A stretch of 64,000 bases of DNA from Acheta domesticus (GCA_031308135.1 JAHLJT010008756.1:137565775-137629774); one strand, 5' to 3'. Counted from the stretch's first letter, positions 9,600 through 22,184 are shown. A program made the numbers and translations. The notes: a model not told the origin generated them from the letters alone.

Positions 9600-10870
9600 G
9601 ACGTAAAGAAATTTTTCTCAAATAGTTCATAATTTTCGTTTTATTTATTAGTCGTTTATATTGATCAAGTTAGTTACTCCTCGGGGAAAGGATATCCGTT
9701 GATATCCGTTGATTTACTCCTAGAATTCTAACCACTAAGCTATCAAGTTTACTAATGTGTTGAGTCGCAGCTTAGACAAGCTGTATTGCCCGTTATTTGA
9801 TAAACATTGTCACTTTCCAGACACTTAACTGTACAGGTAATTACTTCGTAATTAAATGCCTATCCGGTATAATGGCTGGATGAGGACAATTCAAAATTAA
9901 TATTTTGCTTTTTTGTCGATTCTTACGCGAACACTTTTAACCTGTCTTGCCGACAGTTATGAAAAGCAACGCGTAATGAAATGGGATATTGAATAATCTC
10001 CATGTCGTCTTACAACAGCAATAATAAAAAACACACAAACAACTTGTATGAATTAGGATTTCGTCTTGATTTCCGCTTTTTCTTCTTGAGGAATTTCCGA
10101 TTGGCCTGTAAACAAACGGTCATCAGAATTATTTTAAAATATGCAATCGGTAGCACACATAGCCAGCAGAAGAAATTTTAGCAAATTTATAACAGTGAAT
10201 GCAGAATTATCTATTTATTCTAATGCACGTAAATTTCCAGGTCTGTTTTTAGGTTATAAATTGGAAGGCTTCTCTCTATTTTTAAATGTTAATATCTCGA
10301 TTTTGGTCGAAATAGGTTTCCTATTGCTATGACTCCAGCTCTCTATTAATACGAACAAAACATATACAGTAATATTAACATTTACGAATAGCAAGAGACT
10401 TGCTGTAGTTCATTGTTACTGCCCCGTGCCCTTCAATTCACTTCTCATTAGCAGTGTACCACGAACCGGTTTAACAGCGGTTTACTATTTCCACTCTTCG
10501 ATTGGAATTTTCGACACGTTCTTGTGGACATTACAATGAACAGCGCTCTTTGAAAGTTTGTGGACAATAAATGTCAATACTTTTTTATTTTTATGTCACT
10601 GAATGGTTACTATGCAACTATTATATCTAGTGACATACTATCCAGTGCGATGTTTTCGATTTTATTCATTTCAACACTATTCGGCAACCCAAGCGATGAA
10701 ATACTATAGTGATATCGATAAAATATTGAGCTGACACTTAAACATAAATCGGAAATATTTTATGCCGCTTGGTGTGGTCGTTCTTTACGACAGGTGATTA
10801 CAAAGGACTTCGGCAACTAATATGAACTCATAAGTTTATATGATTCGTAACACTGAGAAATAAGACTGTC
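9600..10870. other. AT-rich DNA, no gene seen
   Basis: A short local duplication (ggatatccgttgatatccgttg) is visible near 9690-9710. Otherwise I see no repeat family, RNA gene or coding remnant. Confidence 0.5.
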
Positions 10871-10886
10871 AATGGAAGGCGTTATG

Positions 10887-10889
10887 TGA

Positions 10890-10932
<43 letters not shown>
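10887..10932 (+). repeat. TG microsatellite
   Basis: A nearly pure (TG)n run of about 22 units, starting after 'gtgagtgta'. Confidence 0.95.
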
Positions 10933-11324
10933 GTAATGGCCAACAAAATTAAGTTCGATTTCCAATTTCAATCTGATCAAGTGTTTCTTAAAAAATGTAA
11001 CAAATTAAGCACGTCACAATTGATAAAATTTGTATACATTTTCATAGTTTTCAGTGGGCACTTACAAACTGAAGTTTCTGCTTACCATTAAATATTTACT
11101 TTGCAATGTGGGAATGTAATAACGAGTCAGTAATTCTCCTGGATAATAATCTGGAGTATTCTGGAAATTCGTCGCTTATCAAAGATTTTCAAGATCTATG
11201 AAGGATGTGCCTTGTGAGGTCGGGGCGGCCCGAACCATGCGAATGAGGGCTGAAAGGGGTAGGAGAATCGCCCGCGGTCCACAGGCCATTGTTACTTCCT
11301 CGGTACCGCTTACCCCGAAAAGAG

Positions 11325-12010
11325 AAAATTACGTAATGCTAGGGAAAAGTGCTGAATTTCCGGCAGAAAAACTGTTATTACCGGGCTCTGGTAATGAAAA
11401 GTGGATAAATCCAAATGCTAAATTCAGAAAAAAATCCTCTATCACGTGGTGTAGCCACAATTCATGTTTTACGGGTCCTTGACGCCAAAAAATCGGATTA
11501 CGGCAGAACGTCTGTCTGTCCATCCGTCTGTCCTCGCAAGCGGGTAAACCGTTTAGTCGATTTTCTCCAACACTGATGTTTTCCTATCGATCAGGCTGAT
11601 GTCACGGTCCTTTGAATTTAAAACTGATATTTTAATTTTGAGGGGTACTTTACATTAAGCCTCTCGGACATTTTCTAAATTTTCAAAAAAATGGTTCTAT
11701 TGTTTTTGATTAAATTTTGTTGTTGAATAGTGTGAAGAACGTTTAAGAGAATGGCGTAGGTCTTATTCTCGTTAGGAACTCAGATTTTTCGAAAATTGTA
11801 AAAATTCAAACATTTTTCGGCGCCTTCCTACAACTACAATTATGAATATAAATATTTTTCCTTTAATGAAATCTGTTCCTGAAGGATAGATTTTAAAATA
11901 AGTTCATGTACAGTTTTTCGAAAATTTGAATCCTTTTTACGTAAATTTGCGTGAAAATACGGGGGAAAAAATACGTGTTGTTTTATCACCACGTACTAGC
12001 TACGTTTTAG
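11325..12010 (+). repeat. Dispersed repeat with TGTCTGTCC core, copy 1
   Basis: About 690 bp align by eye with 49500-50215. Shared blocks occur in the same order: 'cggcagaaaaactnttatta', 'ggtaatgaaaagtggataaa', 'attcatgtttt', 'acggcaaaacgt' with a TCTGTCC/TCCGTCC run, 'accgttnag', 'attttaattttg', 'ggacattttcnaaattttca', and 'gcgtgaaaata'. It has no open frame. It may be a non-autonomous transposon, and the superfamily is not known to me. A shorter diverged member lies at 20970-21330 and an inverted one at 34120-34850. Confidence 0.7.
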
Positions 12011-12118
12011 TTAGGTAAGGTGTCTGAATTCGCTTGGAAGAGATCAGGAAACCCGCTTACAGGAAGTCCAAGAGATTAAACACATAAAGAACATTGATGG
12101 GTCCTCGCCGCGATCTCT

Positions 12119-12375
12119 TATACTGCGATTTTTCTAGGAAGAGCTCTCAAGATAACTCAAATCTCATCTTCGCGAAGGAATATGTCACGGCATTTCGCGT
12201 CTTTTCTCGGTCTTGCCGGTAGAAGTCGCATGATCGCAAGCACTGCTTCATACGGTCGCGATTGTGCGAAGTCTAGCGGAACGACTGTGAATGATACGAA
12301 ATGCCGTGACATATTCCATCGCGAAGATGGGATTTGAGTTATCTTGAGAGCTCTTCCTACGAAAATCGCAGTATA
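12119..12375. mobile_element. Foldback MITE family, most complete copy
   Basis: The 257-bp element is almost entirely one imperfect hairpin. Its left arm TATACTGCGATTTTTC... is mirrored by the right arm ...AAAATCGCAGTATA, and the pairing continues through gagctctcaagataactcaa and the 'ggaatatgtcacggcatttcg' blocks to a central loop near 12235-12260. Other copies are at 32163-32385, 38640-38831 and 63184-63628. TA or TATA may be the target duplication. Confidence 0.85.
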
Positions 12376-12949
12376 GTCCATTCGAGGTTCATACCGCAGG
12401 GCGGTGTCCTTACACTCACCGCAACCTGCGTTGGTCAATATTCATTTCAATTCAATTAAATGATGCTTCACGTCGCGGGGCTCAGCCCATGAGGTCTGCT
12501 CTTCCGTCTGATCACGCAAATTCCGCTACGCTCCTTTCACCAACGAGAGGAGAAAGAAGGTATTACTTGGGCGACGAAATAGGCGATTTGAATTTAACTC
12601 AGAGCCTTCATTTAGGCTTGAGGATCTTTTACATCCAGTAAATCTACATCATGGGACAGCCGGCTTTACTTCCCCTCTGAAGGAAGGCGTACCAAGGATT
12701 GTTTTTGCCTTTAATAATCCGCGGCTTCAAACCCACAAATATAGTTATAACGGCCCTTGATTAGCCCATGATACAGTTACACCACCGGAGCCATTTCAAT
12801 CACATAAAATTAATTAATTGGAGTGAGAATCGTATCAAATTGCACATGAGCTGAATGTAGATTTTCCATTTTGATGCGGCAGACTTTTTAAGCGGTTTCA
12901 CGAAGCCTACTCCTTAAATGGCAGAGAGCGATAGTTGGACCAGAAGTTG
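12376..12949. other. Mixed-composition spacer, no gene seen
   Basis: Moderate GC. I do not recognise a repeat or gene. The fragment 'catgaggtctgctcttccg' near 12490 could be repeat-derived but has no second copy that I noticed. Confidence 0.4.
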
Positions 12950-13150
12950 ATTGGGTTGCGCAGCGGCCGCTGGGCGGGCGTTGACTCGGCCGCCCATTGA
13001 GCTCCCGGCCATTCAGAAGCGCTTGAGATATACGACTGTCAAGATCCCTCCCAGGCTGTCCCCGCGCCGCGCCGCTCTGACAGCAGCTCCGTCGCCGCGC
13101 GACCTGTTCGGCTGCCAGCGCCGTCTGCTCCGATGTCAGAACGCCTCGAA
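12950..13150. promoter_or_regulatory. GC-rich island
   Basis: CpG-rich, with a CCAAT motif on the minus strand (about 12952) and GC-box-like GGGCGG. I found no convincing TATA box or donor, so the direction is unknown. It could be a distal promoter or enhancer. Confidence 0.3.
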
Positions 13151-13699
13151 TGAGACTACAAACAGCCACGTCGAATTCTTCCCACTGGAGTCCCACAGAT
13201 ATCTGCGACAAATAAATGGGTCTCTTAGGAGCTGAGAATGTCAAAATAGGCTTTCGACTTTTAAAGGTAATGGAAATTATCCTTGGTTTTTAGATAACTT
13301 CAAAAGCCACACGGAAGTTTGTGAGTTGGAAATGGCTCTGCATTTCAACCTCTAAGTGGTCCTCATTTTTTAAACTTTATAGATTGATGGGAGCAAATTC
13401 ACCTTAATTCGATTATTCTTTCAAGATTTTTCTTATGTAGATCTATTATATTTGTAGGATTGGGTAGCAACCTCAAAACAGTTTAATTAAAACCATGAGT
13501 CTCCAGAATTGTCATTGCTGGATGTGCGAATTCAAAAGAGTTGGCAACTTTTAACTCATACACAAAATATAGATCAAGTAAAAAGTATTTCGCGGATCCC
13601 ATTCTTATATTAAGCCTATTTTATATAATGCTCAAATTGTTCTTTACAAAGGCGTTAACTATTCACGAAATAATACCACGAATAATTTTTTTGTCCAGG

Positions 13700-13785
13700 T
13701 TAGTCGTATAGACGTAAACGGTAGCACGCGCTGTACGCTGAGCGTGAGGACTGAGAGTTCGACTCTGAACAGGGCGCGATTAGAC
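13700..13785 (+). mobile_element. Possible tRNA-like SINE head
   Basis: GGTAGCACGCGCTGT resembles a tRNA A box, and GAGTTCGACTC about 35 bases later resembles a B box. Flanks are AT-rich. The evidence rests on these two short motifs. Confidence 0.35.
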
Positions 13786-14800
13786 TCTGTTCCAGGGAGA
13801 AAGAATAGATTAACAAAACGGAAACCATTTTCGATTAAGCATCTGTAAGAACAAATCCTGGGAAAGATTTTTCTCAATTTCTATACTCTTGATTGTTTTA
13901 TTGCAACATGTTTAAGTCTGGATATCACAAATGAGATGGACCGGATTACTGGGTCTCTAGCAGGAGAGCTATTTTCGAGCAGCGGAGGTCAGGGGGCAAC
14001 GCCCGTCACCGGTTGGAGGCCACTCCGCCAATCAGCATCCTCAGCTCGAATCCCACAATAAATGGAATGTTCAAATTACAGTAATACTCAATGAAACCGC
14101 ATCACCTGAAGAAAATGGGCATTCTGTATTTTCTGTGTTTTGTAGATCTTTCAAATTTTAAGCAAATAGTGGTAGAAATGGGTAATATACATATATAGAT
14201 TATGCGATGTTTCCGATTCCATTACTTTCATAACTCACTCGATTTTTGCAAATCCGGTGGTGTATTTTCAGGATTATATTGCAGATTACAACTGTGAGCG
14301 AGATGATGCGTAAGATTTCGACGGGAGGGGCTTCTGAAGAATTGACAACACCTCTCTGTGAGCCTCTTCTGTATGAAAGTATAATTATTTTTAAAATTTT
14401 AAATAAACAAGTTAAATATATTTTGCTGATGCCTGTGTTATAGTGGGATAGCAAGAACAAATAATGACACATTTCATAATATAATTCACATCAAATCCAT
14501 ACCATTTATCAATTCATGCTTGTTGAGCGCAATGCTCTGAGTAAAGCCGCAAACCAAGTGAAATACTAAAAGGCCAATTAACGCATTAATAAGTAATCGG
14601 TACTAATGTCACACAAGTTAATATTATATTCAATGATAACTGAACGTAATATGTATTATAAAGAGCGTCTTAAAAACAGCGTCCTAGAACATCCACTATC
14701 AATCTCCTTCGAAGAGAACCTAACACTTCATCAAAACGCCCATCCCCAAACTACCCCAGCCCCGAAAAAAGGACAAGGTGCAGATGCAGCAATCCTTCGA
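13786..14800. other. AT-rich DNA with a GC-moderate patch at 13940-14060
   Basis: The patch includes 'caacgcccgtcaccggttgg' and 'cagctcgaatcccac'. It resembles repeat-derived sequence but has no second copy that I noticed. No gene is recognised. Confidence 0.4.
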
Positions 14801-14819
14801 CAGCTTTACGCCGCCAACA

Positions 14820-15060
14820 AAAGAGAAATGCCGGGCGTGCGAGCGGCGGCGGCGGGCGCAGGCGTTTATGGCCCGCGGGGGAGTTCCTTCCCACAGCGAC
14901 CGCTGCGCTGCGCTTCGGGGGAGGATGCTGCGCCGGCGAGAGCTCCTGCCCCACTGCCCTCGATCGGCGCCGCGCCGCGCCGCGGCTCGAACCTGCAAAT
15001 CTGCCTCCTCGCGCCACCGCACAGTGGTGCCAAAAGACAGGAATCGCGCGCAACGCGGGT
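14820..15060. promoter_or_regulatory. GC-rich island
   Basis: The island is CpG-dense with GC boxes. Open frames on both strands are arginine- and alanine-rich and have no domain. I found no TATA box or strong splice donor. Confidence 0.3.
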
Positions 15061-16655
15061 TTGGGGTTGGTTTTTACAACTACAAACTTTCGTGCACTGT
15101 TATTTACCTTACAAGTGGGCAAAGAACACCGTCACGTCCAAGTGAGATTTTATGTACGAGTGCTATAGCGCGGTGTAACGTAAAATTCTTTTACCCATGT
15201 GTAACATAAACCGTTTGACCTTATCTGATCACCTTTATTATTATTACTATTATTATTGCTATTGTTATTGCTATTGTTATTATTTATCGTTTCAATTATT
15301 CTTTGTTAATTTTCTAAGTGTATGTTTATACCGTTAATATTATTTGACTTAGACGGTACCCGTAATTACTTGATATATAATAAGAATCCAATTTATCTAC
15401 GCCAGGAATTGTAAATACTATAATAATAAGTAATTTTATCTTTTCAGAACACATGAGTAAAGAGCACATTAAGGCGACAGGATGGGATGAAGTATTATTA
15501 CGGCATACTTTTTAAAATTTTAATATGTTTGTAAAACTGATAAAGTAATGACATTTTTATAGCAATAAATTTTTAATTATATTGAAATATCTGTCTTTAG
15601 ACACATATTGTTTACAGTATAAAAGAACTCCAAATTTCCAATTATCCAAAATTATTATTATCAAATTTCAAATTATCCAAAATTCCAATTATCTGAACCT
15701 ACATGGGGGAAAAACAACGAAAATGCCAAACATTTTGAAATTATTTATCTTATGGATTGATCATTATTTAAATCTTACAGGATGTACAGTTTTGTATTAT
15801 TTTTGTGTGTGTGTGTAAATTTACTTTCATCAATTTAAACTTCAGTTTCTATCTTTGCGTCTTTCGTACTTCATTTCTCAGTTTTATCCAATCATTCGAG
15901 TTTCCGCAGATTAAAAGTGGCTCTATCCCCTTTACGCCCCGGTAACAGCACTTTTAATCTCATGTCAAAATTACATTCGAGAAAAATTGTAGTAATCGTT
16001 TTTTGCTCCTGCTAATATTGAATTAAAACTTTCGCTACTTTCGAATAGGCATTACAACCGGAATATAATTATTAGTTTACTTTAAACGTATATTAATTTT
16101 TGAAACGACCGTCAATGTTTATTCAGTTAAAACAAGTTAGTTCCGGATGACTAAATGCACATAATTTATACAAAACATAAATTTTCATCACAGAAGATCT
16201 TTTAATCAATCAAATATTACTTTATCTTCACTTTTTGATAGTAAATAAGTTTTATTCTGATGAAAAGTCTACGTTCAAGACGTCTTTAAAGATGATAAAA
16301 ATATAGTTTGTAGATTAAACACCATTGAAAACATTGTTTTCTTGTTGTCTAAAGATTTTAGTATTGAGCAATGTTTATTACTTATAATTAAACACAATTA
16401 TTCTTTTCGTTTATGACAATCAATGAAACTTTTTCTTCAAAAAAAGGCTTTATTGTCCATATACAACGTTTCGATAGTTAATTACACGCATCTTCAGGTG
16501 TATATAAGTAATAAATAATTGATATATTTTAAAAAAATCATTACTCGTGCACAACTGAAAATGCGTGTAACACGTGAAAAGTTGGGAATGGATAATAAAT
16601 ACTTTTTTTGGAGAAAATTTTTTCATTGATTGTTAAAAACCTAAGAGGATATTTG
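15061..16655. other. AT-rich DNA with TTA microsatellite
   Basis: An imperfect (TTATTA)n/(TTG)n run lies at 15235-15290. A short direct repeat, 'caaatttccaattatccaaaattattat' type, occurs near 15630-15690. Nothing else is recognised. Confidence 0.5.
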
Positions 16656-16689
16656 TGTTTAATTATTAATATTTACGTGACTCATAATT

Positions 16690-17045
16690 TTGAGATACTT
16701 TAATCTCTTTTTAAATTAAATTATATATTTATTTATTAATGGATTTAATAATTAATGCATTTAATTAATGTATTTATTATTAATTAATGAAATTAGAATT
16801 AATTAATGGATTAATTAATTAATGAATTGTTATTAATTGGTGAATTTATTGTTAATTAATGATTTTGTTATTAATTAATGCAATTATTAGTTAATGTGCT
16901 TATTATTAATTAATGAATCTATCATTAATTAATTAATTTAGTTATTTAAAGAATTTGTTATTAATTCATGTGTTTATTATTAATTAATGATTTTATTATT
17001 AATTAAAGTATTTTTTGTTTATTAATACATTTATTATTGAATCTA
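16690..17045. repeat. TTAATTAA-rich degenerate tandem array
   Basis: TTATTAATTAATG and close variants recur about every 20-35 bases over 350 bp. The array is nearly free of G and C. It looks like an AT minisatellite that expanded by slippage and then drifted. It could act as a matrix-attachment-like or easily melted region (inference). Confidence 0.75.
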
Positions 17046-17084
17046 TGTATTTCTCTGTTTATTTGTCGGTTCATGCCAGTGTGT

Positions 17085-17380
17085 GGGGACGCAGGGGCCA
17101 CGGAATGTGTTGCGGCACCGGGGAAAGGTCAAGTTGACTCCTCGTAAGTGGGAGCGCACGAGGCGCCCCTTAATGAATTACGAACACCAATTCCTCCAAT
17201 TTCCTCCCCGGAGAGGAGCCTTCGACCGACATGCAGGCGAAGTGGGATCCATGGCCACGCGCCCGCTCGCCGGCTCGTCCCGCGATGTTATTATGCAAAT
17301 CCGACGCGCGGCGACGCCGGCGAGGGCGCTCTTAAGCTGTTTTCCCGGCGCGCTCAACTCTTAATGCGGCGCTTTCGTAT
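17085..17380. promoter_or_regulatory. GC-rich island with POU octamer and homeodomain-type sites
   Basis: It contains a perfect octamer ATGCAAAT at 17293-17300, TTAATGAATTA at about 17170, a Caudal-like TATTCATAA at 17380, and a donor-like CTC|GTAAGT at about 17141. The mix of GC-rich sequence and intact POU and homeodomain sites suits a developmental enhancer or promoter. No coding frame is recognised. Confidence 0.35.
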
Positions 17381-18615
17381 TCATAAGACCGTGTTCTCTC
17401 TGAGGTGGCTGATATATCTGGAAATTATTGAAATGGATTTGTGTTTTGGGAATAAGTGGCATTTCGTAACTGAATGACCGAGAAGTCCGTCAGAAATTAA
17501 TTAAAGAAATTATTGAAGTCTTCTGAACCATTACAAGGCTTAAAAATACTCATACTTGAATAGCTTGTAAAAAATAAATGTTTTTGCGAAGGAACGGTCA
17601 ATATGTCCTTTACACTTAACACATGTTTGCGTGAAGTAAACATATTCATACGTTGAAATCGCTCTCGAATACATTTTATTGAATACTTGCATAAGAAATC
17701 CAGGATATTGTGTGGAGATTCATGAAAAAACAAGCAAGCCGAGACGTGTGTTGAGTAAGGCTAGCATCCGTGAGGTAGGTCGGGTTAGGAAACTCGACGT
17801 CTAGGCATTGTTGAGAAAGATTCTTAACATTACAAAACTTTCATTACTTGCGCACCATACTTGTCTACCAAGTAATTATCTAGATCTCACCGTATCTACA
17901 ATAAGATAATCATTTGCATAGACGTTGCGAGACGAAACAATTTTCATTTACAGATGGGCAAATGGACAACTAATGAATATTTTGATCAAAGGCTTTGGTG
18001 TGAAAATGTACCTCATTTATTTTTCCTTAGAGTGCCAGTGTACTGGGGTGTTGTCAACCAAGCAGAGTGGTCTAATACTTGAGTTTCCTCAGCAACTATG
18101 AAAATGTGAATAATAATTTAGGAGATTGTATGAGATCTGTTCTGGTTGATATAACTCTTCATGCCAGTATCACAAGGCGATGATTCATTTCCTACGCTAG
18201 GTAAGAACTCACAATATCACCTACAGCGTTATTAACATTAGCAGCGTCGTTCGTGTTGTACGATTATTTCTAAAGCATTTTATGTCTTTATTTCTTCATT
18301 TGAAGTATATTAATACAAGATGATGGCTCAAATGACAGGACGTAATCAATTTTATTTTTATTTTGCAATTCGGTTTTCAGTTCATCACTAGTTCGTTTCC
18401 CCTAAAATGAAGTAAATCTACGTACGTGTTCAAATTTTAAACTGGACTTTTGTTCACATCAGAATATTTACTTAATATCAAAACCGTCTAACACAATCGA
18501 GAAGGCCTTGGATTTGTCATCACGATGTCATTGAATTCTGGTTATCGTTTACAGAAAAGTCTGAGCGAACACTCCATAGTTCTCTTGCGCAGTAAATTAT
18601 TATCAAACGAATGTG
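17381..18615. other. AT-rich DNA, no gene seen
   Basis: I see no repeat, RNA or coding signal between the GC island and the mariner relic. The mariner's left inverted terminal repeat should be near the right part of this stretch, but I could not identify it. Confidence 0.45.
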
Positions 18616-18619
18616 TAAC

Positions 18620-20069
18620 GAAAACATTAAAGCAATTGAAATTTTTACAAGACTTCGTCAACAGTTTGGACAAACAAACTTTCAATGAGTCAATATTTCA
18701 ATTTTTGGTGCAAAAGTTTCCGTGAAGGATGAGAAAGGATTGAAAGTGTATCACACGCAAGTCGGACACAAACATCAGCCACTCCTGAGAATAATCAAGA
18801 CATCGAAGAGCTTATCCGCAATAATCGGCTGGTTTCTGTAAGTGATAGGTCAAAAACATTATAAATAAGCATCGACAATGTTGAATACATTATCCTCGAA
18901 AAGTTGGAATACAGGAAAATTCGTGCAATGTGGACCCGAAAACTGCTTAGTGTTAAAAAGAAGGTGCACAGAGGTTGCACGTATTAAGGAACTTGCTCAG
19001 CCGTTTTAATCAAGAAGAAGATGATTTTCTACGAAATGTAGCAACTTGTGACGAGACTTGGGTCATTACTTCATTTCTGAGACTAAGAAGGCAAGCATAG
19101 AATAGCAGAAAAAATATTCACCAAGCCACAGAAAGCGAAAGTGGCTGCTTCATCAGGAATGGTAATGGCTTATGTTTTGGGACATGATTAACATTGATAG
19201 ATGGATGATTCTGAGCGCGTCAACTGGTTAATAGTTCCGTAAGTGTAGTGATGTGTTTATCGCGGGAGGTGGGAGTGATTTCCCCTGCTGGATGGCGAGG
19301 TCCGGCGCCGACCTACCCATCACCTTACGGGGGTTTTCCTCAATCAGGAATCTACCACCAGCGGGGGCAGCGCCCCAGCCAGGACACGCTCTTGGCATTT
19401 GACCGGTCTCCCGACGTGTGGGGTAGTGTAGTGCATGTAAGTGTTAAGGGTGTGTACGCAAGCGGAGAGGATAAGGCAGGGAGGCGCTGTCCGAGGCCCG
19501 TTTGTTAGGGAACTGCTCCGCATTCGCCGTTGGAGAAACAACGGAAAACTACCGATCAGACCAGCCGACTTCTAGAATTCTTCTCCTCCTAGCGGTTGAA
19601 TTTGACCCAGCTAGTGTCGAAAATCCTGCCACCGTCGTGACTCGAACCCTAGGACCTCCAGGTCAGAGGCTCTGTGGTGACATCAAGTGATACCCTGAGC
19701 CACCTAACCCATTGTTGTTTAGGAAAATGAAAGGTTTCATGCATACGATTTCATATCAACAAGTTTTACAACCAATACTACTCTCAGGCCTTGGAGAATA
19801 AGGTTAAACCCGCTTTTCGATCAAGATGTCCCAATTAATCCGACAAAAATGCAGTTGAAATCCTCCCAAACCTTCCATATAATTCATAATTATTGTCCAG
19901 CGATTGTTATCTCTTTGTGTCTCGTAAACAAGCGCTAGGCGGCGACAGATGTGAAGACGACGAGGAAGTTCAACAAGAGGCTATGCACTTTTTATTCCGA
20001 AGGCATTCCGAGTCTCCCAAGTTTATGCAAAAGTGCTTTGACTTAGAAAGAGTCGGTGTTGAAAATTAA
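18620..20069 (+). pseudogene. mariner-type transposase pseudogene, split by a SINE-L
   Basis: Six-frame reading gives ordered mariner motifs on the plus strand. FWCKSFREG, of the N-terminal helix-turn-helix region, is at about 18702-18729. SATPEN...EELIRNN follows at 18770-18830. RKIRAMWTRKLL lies near 18910-18955. VATCDETW, with the first catalytic Asp, is at about 19037-19061. FWD...ID follows near 19185-19200. After an inserted SINE-L (19205-19706) come SDCYLF, retaining a third catalytic Asp at 19902, and a C-terminus ending in TAA at 20067-20069. Stops occur within RSKTL and after FREG, and several frameshifts are present, so it is inactive. The family is known to encode a cut-and-paste transposase acting at TA sites. 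Confidence 0.85.
19205..19706 (-). mobile_element. SINE-L inserted in the mariner pseudogene
   Basis: It carries the full order of SINE-L blocks, read tail to head on the plus strand, ending 'gtgacatcaagtgataccctgagcc'. It separates the FWD...ID block of the mariner from its C-terminal block. It must therefore have inserted after the mariner arrived. Confidence 0.85.
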
Positions 20070-20965
20070 TGTTGTTTCTGCTTTAAAGTTATATTTCAAT
20101 AAAATGTTATAATGAATGTCCTATTTATATTTGAATCATGCTTTATTTAATCAAAACCATGTTGCTGTAAACATTTCTGTAGTGCAAAACTAGTGGTGCT
20201 ATAACAGCGCGTACTTTCTCGCACATAATAATGGATGTGTGGTTTTATAATACCGCAGCTGCTCCCAAATTATCACATCTCACTCATCACTCGTAAATCT
20301 CATTACAAATCGCAGAACAATAGGTGCGAAAACTAATTCTTTTAAAGCTAATATATCAACACAAACACCATAATTATATGCGTATTTTAGCCTTAAATAT
20401 TAGCAATCATTAACACGACCCAAGCGTTGGCAGACGCTGCTGTCTACAACCCGTTATTACCAACGGACGTTCAAGCATTAATTATTCGGCATACATGCAT
20501 GGCGAATGTTTAGTTATTATTTCTTTGATTAAAAAATCTTCATACGAAGTAAGGGTGAGAAAATAAAGTGAAGGAAGGTTAGGAAGAGAAACGCATAATG
20601 TGAAAGCAATTTTACCGTCTAGCACCTCAGTTCGATCTTCACTACTTCTAATTGATAAACCTGCAGCAAACTGGTCTTTCAATCTTCCAGGGACAGAATA
20701 TGTCTGTCTTGTTTTCGAATCACTTATTACCTGATAATGCATGCAAGAGGATTAAAGTTTCTAACCAGCAAATACTTTCTCCTTGCCTCTTTATATGGTA
20801 TACTACGTACTTACGTAGTAAAGATGAAGTATTGTAATCCTGCAGCAAAAAGTGGAGATTTTTTGTCATAAAAACTCGTATTATGAGAATCAGGATGTCC
20901 AAAAAGGGTATAAATCATGTTCCTAAATGGAGAAAATTACTTCTAACATGTTGGGCAGTCAGAAT
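20070..20965. other. AT-rich DNA, no gene seen
   Basis: No repeat family, RNA gene or coding signal is recognised. The expected mariner 3' terminal repeat was not found. Confidence 0.45.
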
Positions 20966-20969
20966 CCTC

Positions 20970-21335
20970 ATTTTGAAGATGCTAGATACCAAAATATTTG
21001 GTTTACGGCAAAACGTCTGCCTGGCTGACCGTCTGTCCGTCTGCTGTCTGTACTTCTGTTCGTCTGTCCGTCCGCCTGTTGTCCACACGAAGCCAAAGCC
21101 GTTCAGACCATTTTCTCCAAAGTTGACATTCTCTGTTCGATCTGACCGAACTTCAGGCATTTGAGACGGATACTTTTTTTAAGTTACTCTACATTTAGCC
21201 TCAACATTTTTTTTCAATTTTCTCAATAATCGTCCCAAATACTTGAATTAATTTTTTTTGAGTGAAGCAAAGTACACTTGAAAATGACGCGGATCTAATT
21301 TTCATTGAATTCTCTGAATTTTCGAAAATTGCAAA
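20970..21335 (+). repeat. Dispersed repeat with TGTCCGTC core, diverged copy
   Basis: It holds 'ggtttacggcaaaacgtctg', then a CTGTCCGTC-rich run, 'gccgttcagaccattttctcc' and 'tctacatttagcctcaacattttt', matching the order in the 11.3 and 49.5 kb copies but with stronger divergence. Confidence 0.55.
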
Positions 21336-21835
21336 ACTGACTAAGTAATGTGAGAATGGACGAGCTATTGTATCATCACCTATTTCTGACGGTTTCCTTT
21401 ACAGGATTTTCTGTGCAATCTCTTTGAGTTCGTTGTCGGGAACACGCGGCGAACGCACGTCAGTCGCACTAGAAATCGAGGTTTCCGTGCGGCGGCGCGG
21501 CGAAGAGGAAGCGGTAGAGGCTGAGAGTGGGGAAGCGGTCCTGAAGATGTCCCGAATGTTTTCCAGGGAGCATTGCCCTGAATACATCTCTTTGAAGAGG
21601 TCTGGTACAATAGGTTCCACGCAGCGTCTCAACGGATATCGCCTTTCTACTAACCCCAATACGTGCGCGTACCATTGTCTTCAAGAACTCATTGCGTCAG
21701 TTATATTTTCCACTCATAATTTGCAACTTGCGTCATCATTCTTTCTTTAGTTCACTATTATTACTCCCCACTGAACATGCTAGGAATCGCATTTCCTACG
21801 CAGTTTACACATTGCCTTTGCATTGGCAAAACATT
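21336..21835. other. Mixed DNA with a moderately GC-rich centre
   Basis: The 21425-21660 part is GC-richer and has open frames in three registers, but none has a recognisable domain or splice context. It may be an old repeat or a decayed exon. Confidence 0.35.
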
Positions 21836-21837
21836 GC

Positions 21838-22180
21838 GTGCTTCCGCGAACTCGGATCGGACGAGCTCTAAACTCCCGACCGGTCTCCCGGCATGTGTGG
21901 TGGTGTAGTGCAAGTTAGTGTAAGTATGTAAGGGGTGAGGATAATGCAAGGAAGAAGAAGGAAGAATAGCGCGCGGTCCGTAGCCCGTTTGTTAGGCTCC
22001 GGCATTCGCCTGGTGTTGATCGGAGAAAACTACTGATCAGAGCAGCCGGCCGCTAGAACTCTCTACCAGACAGCGTCTGAATTCTACCTAGCTATGAAGC
22101 TAGTGTGGAAAATCCTGTCACTGTGGGGAGTGGAGACTGAGGACCTCCCGGTCAGAGGCACTGCAGCGACATCGGAGCCA
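21838..22180 (-). mobile_element. SINE-L copy lacking its tail half
   Basis: It begins at 'gagctctaaactcccgaccg', inside the family, and runs to the head 'cggtcagaggcactgcagcg'. The tail and GC block are missing. The 'gatcggagaaa' and 'ctagaactctctaccagaca' blocks are diverged. Confidence 0.8.
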
Positions 22181-22184
22181 CCTC

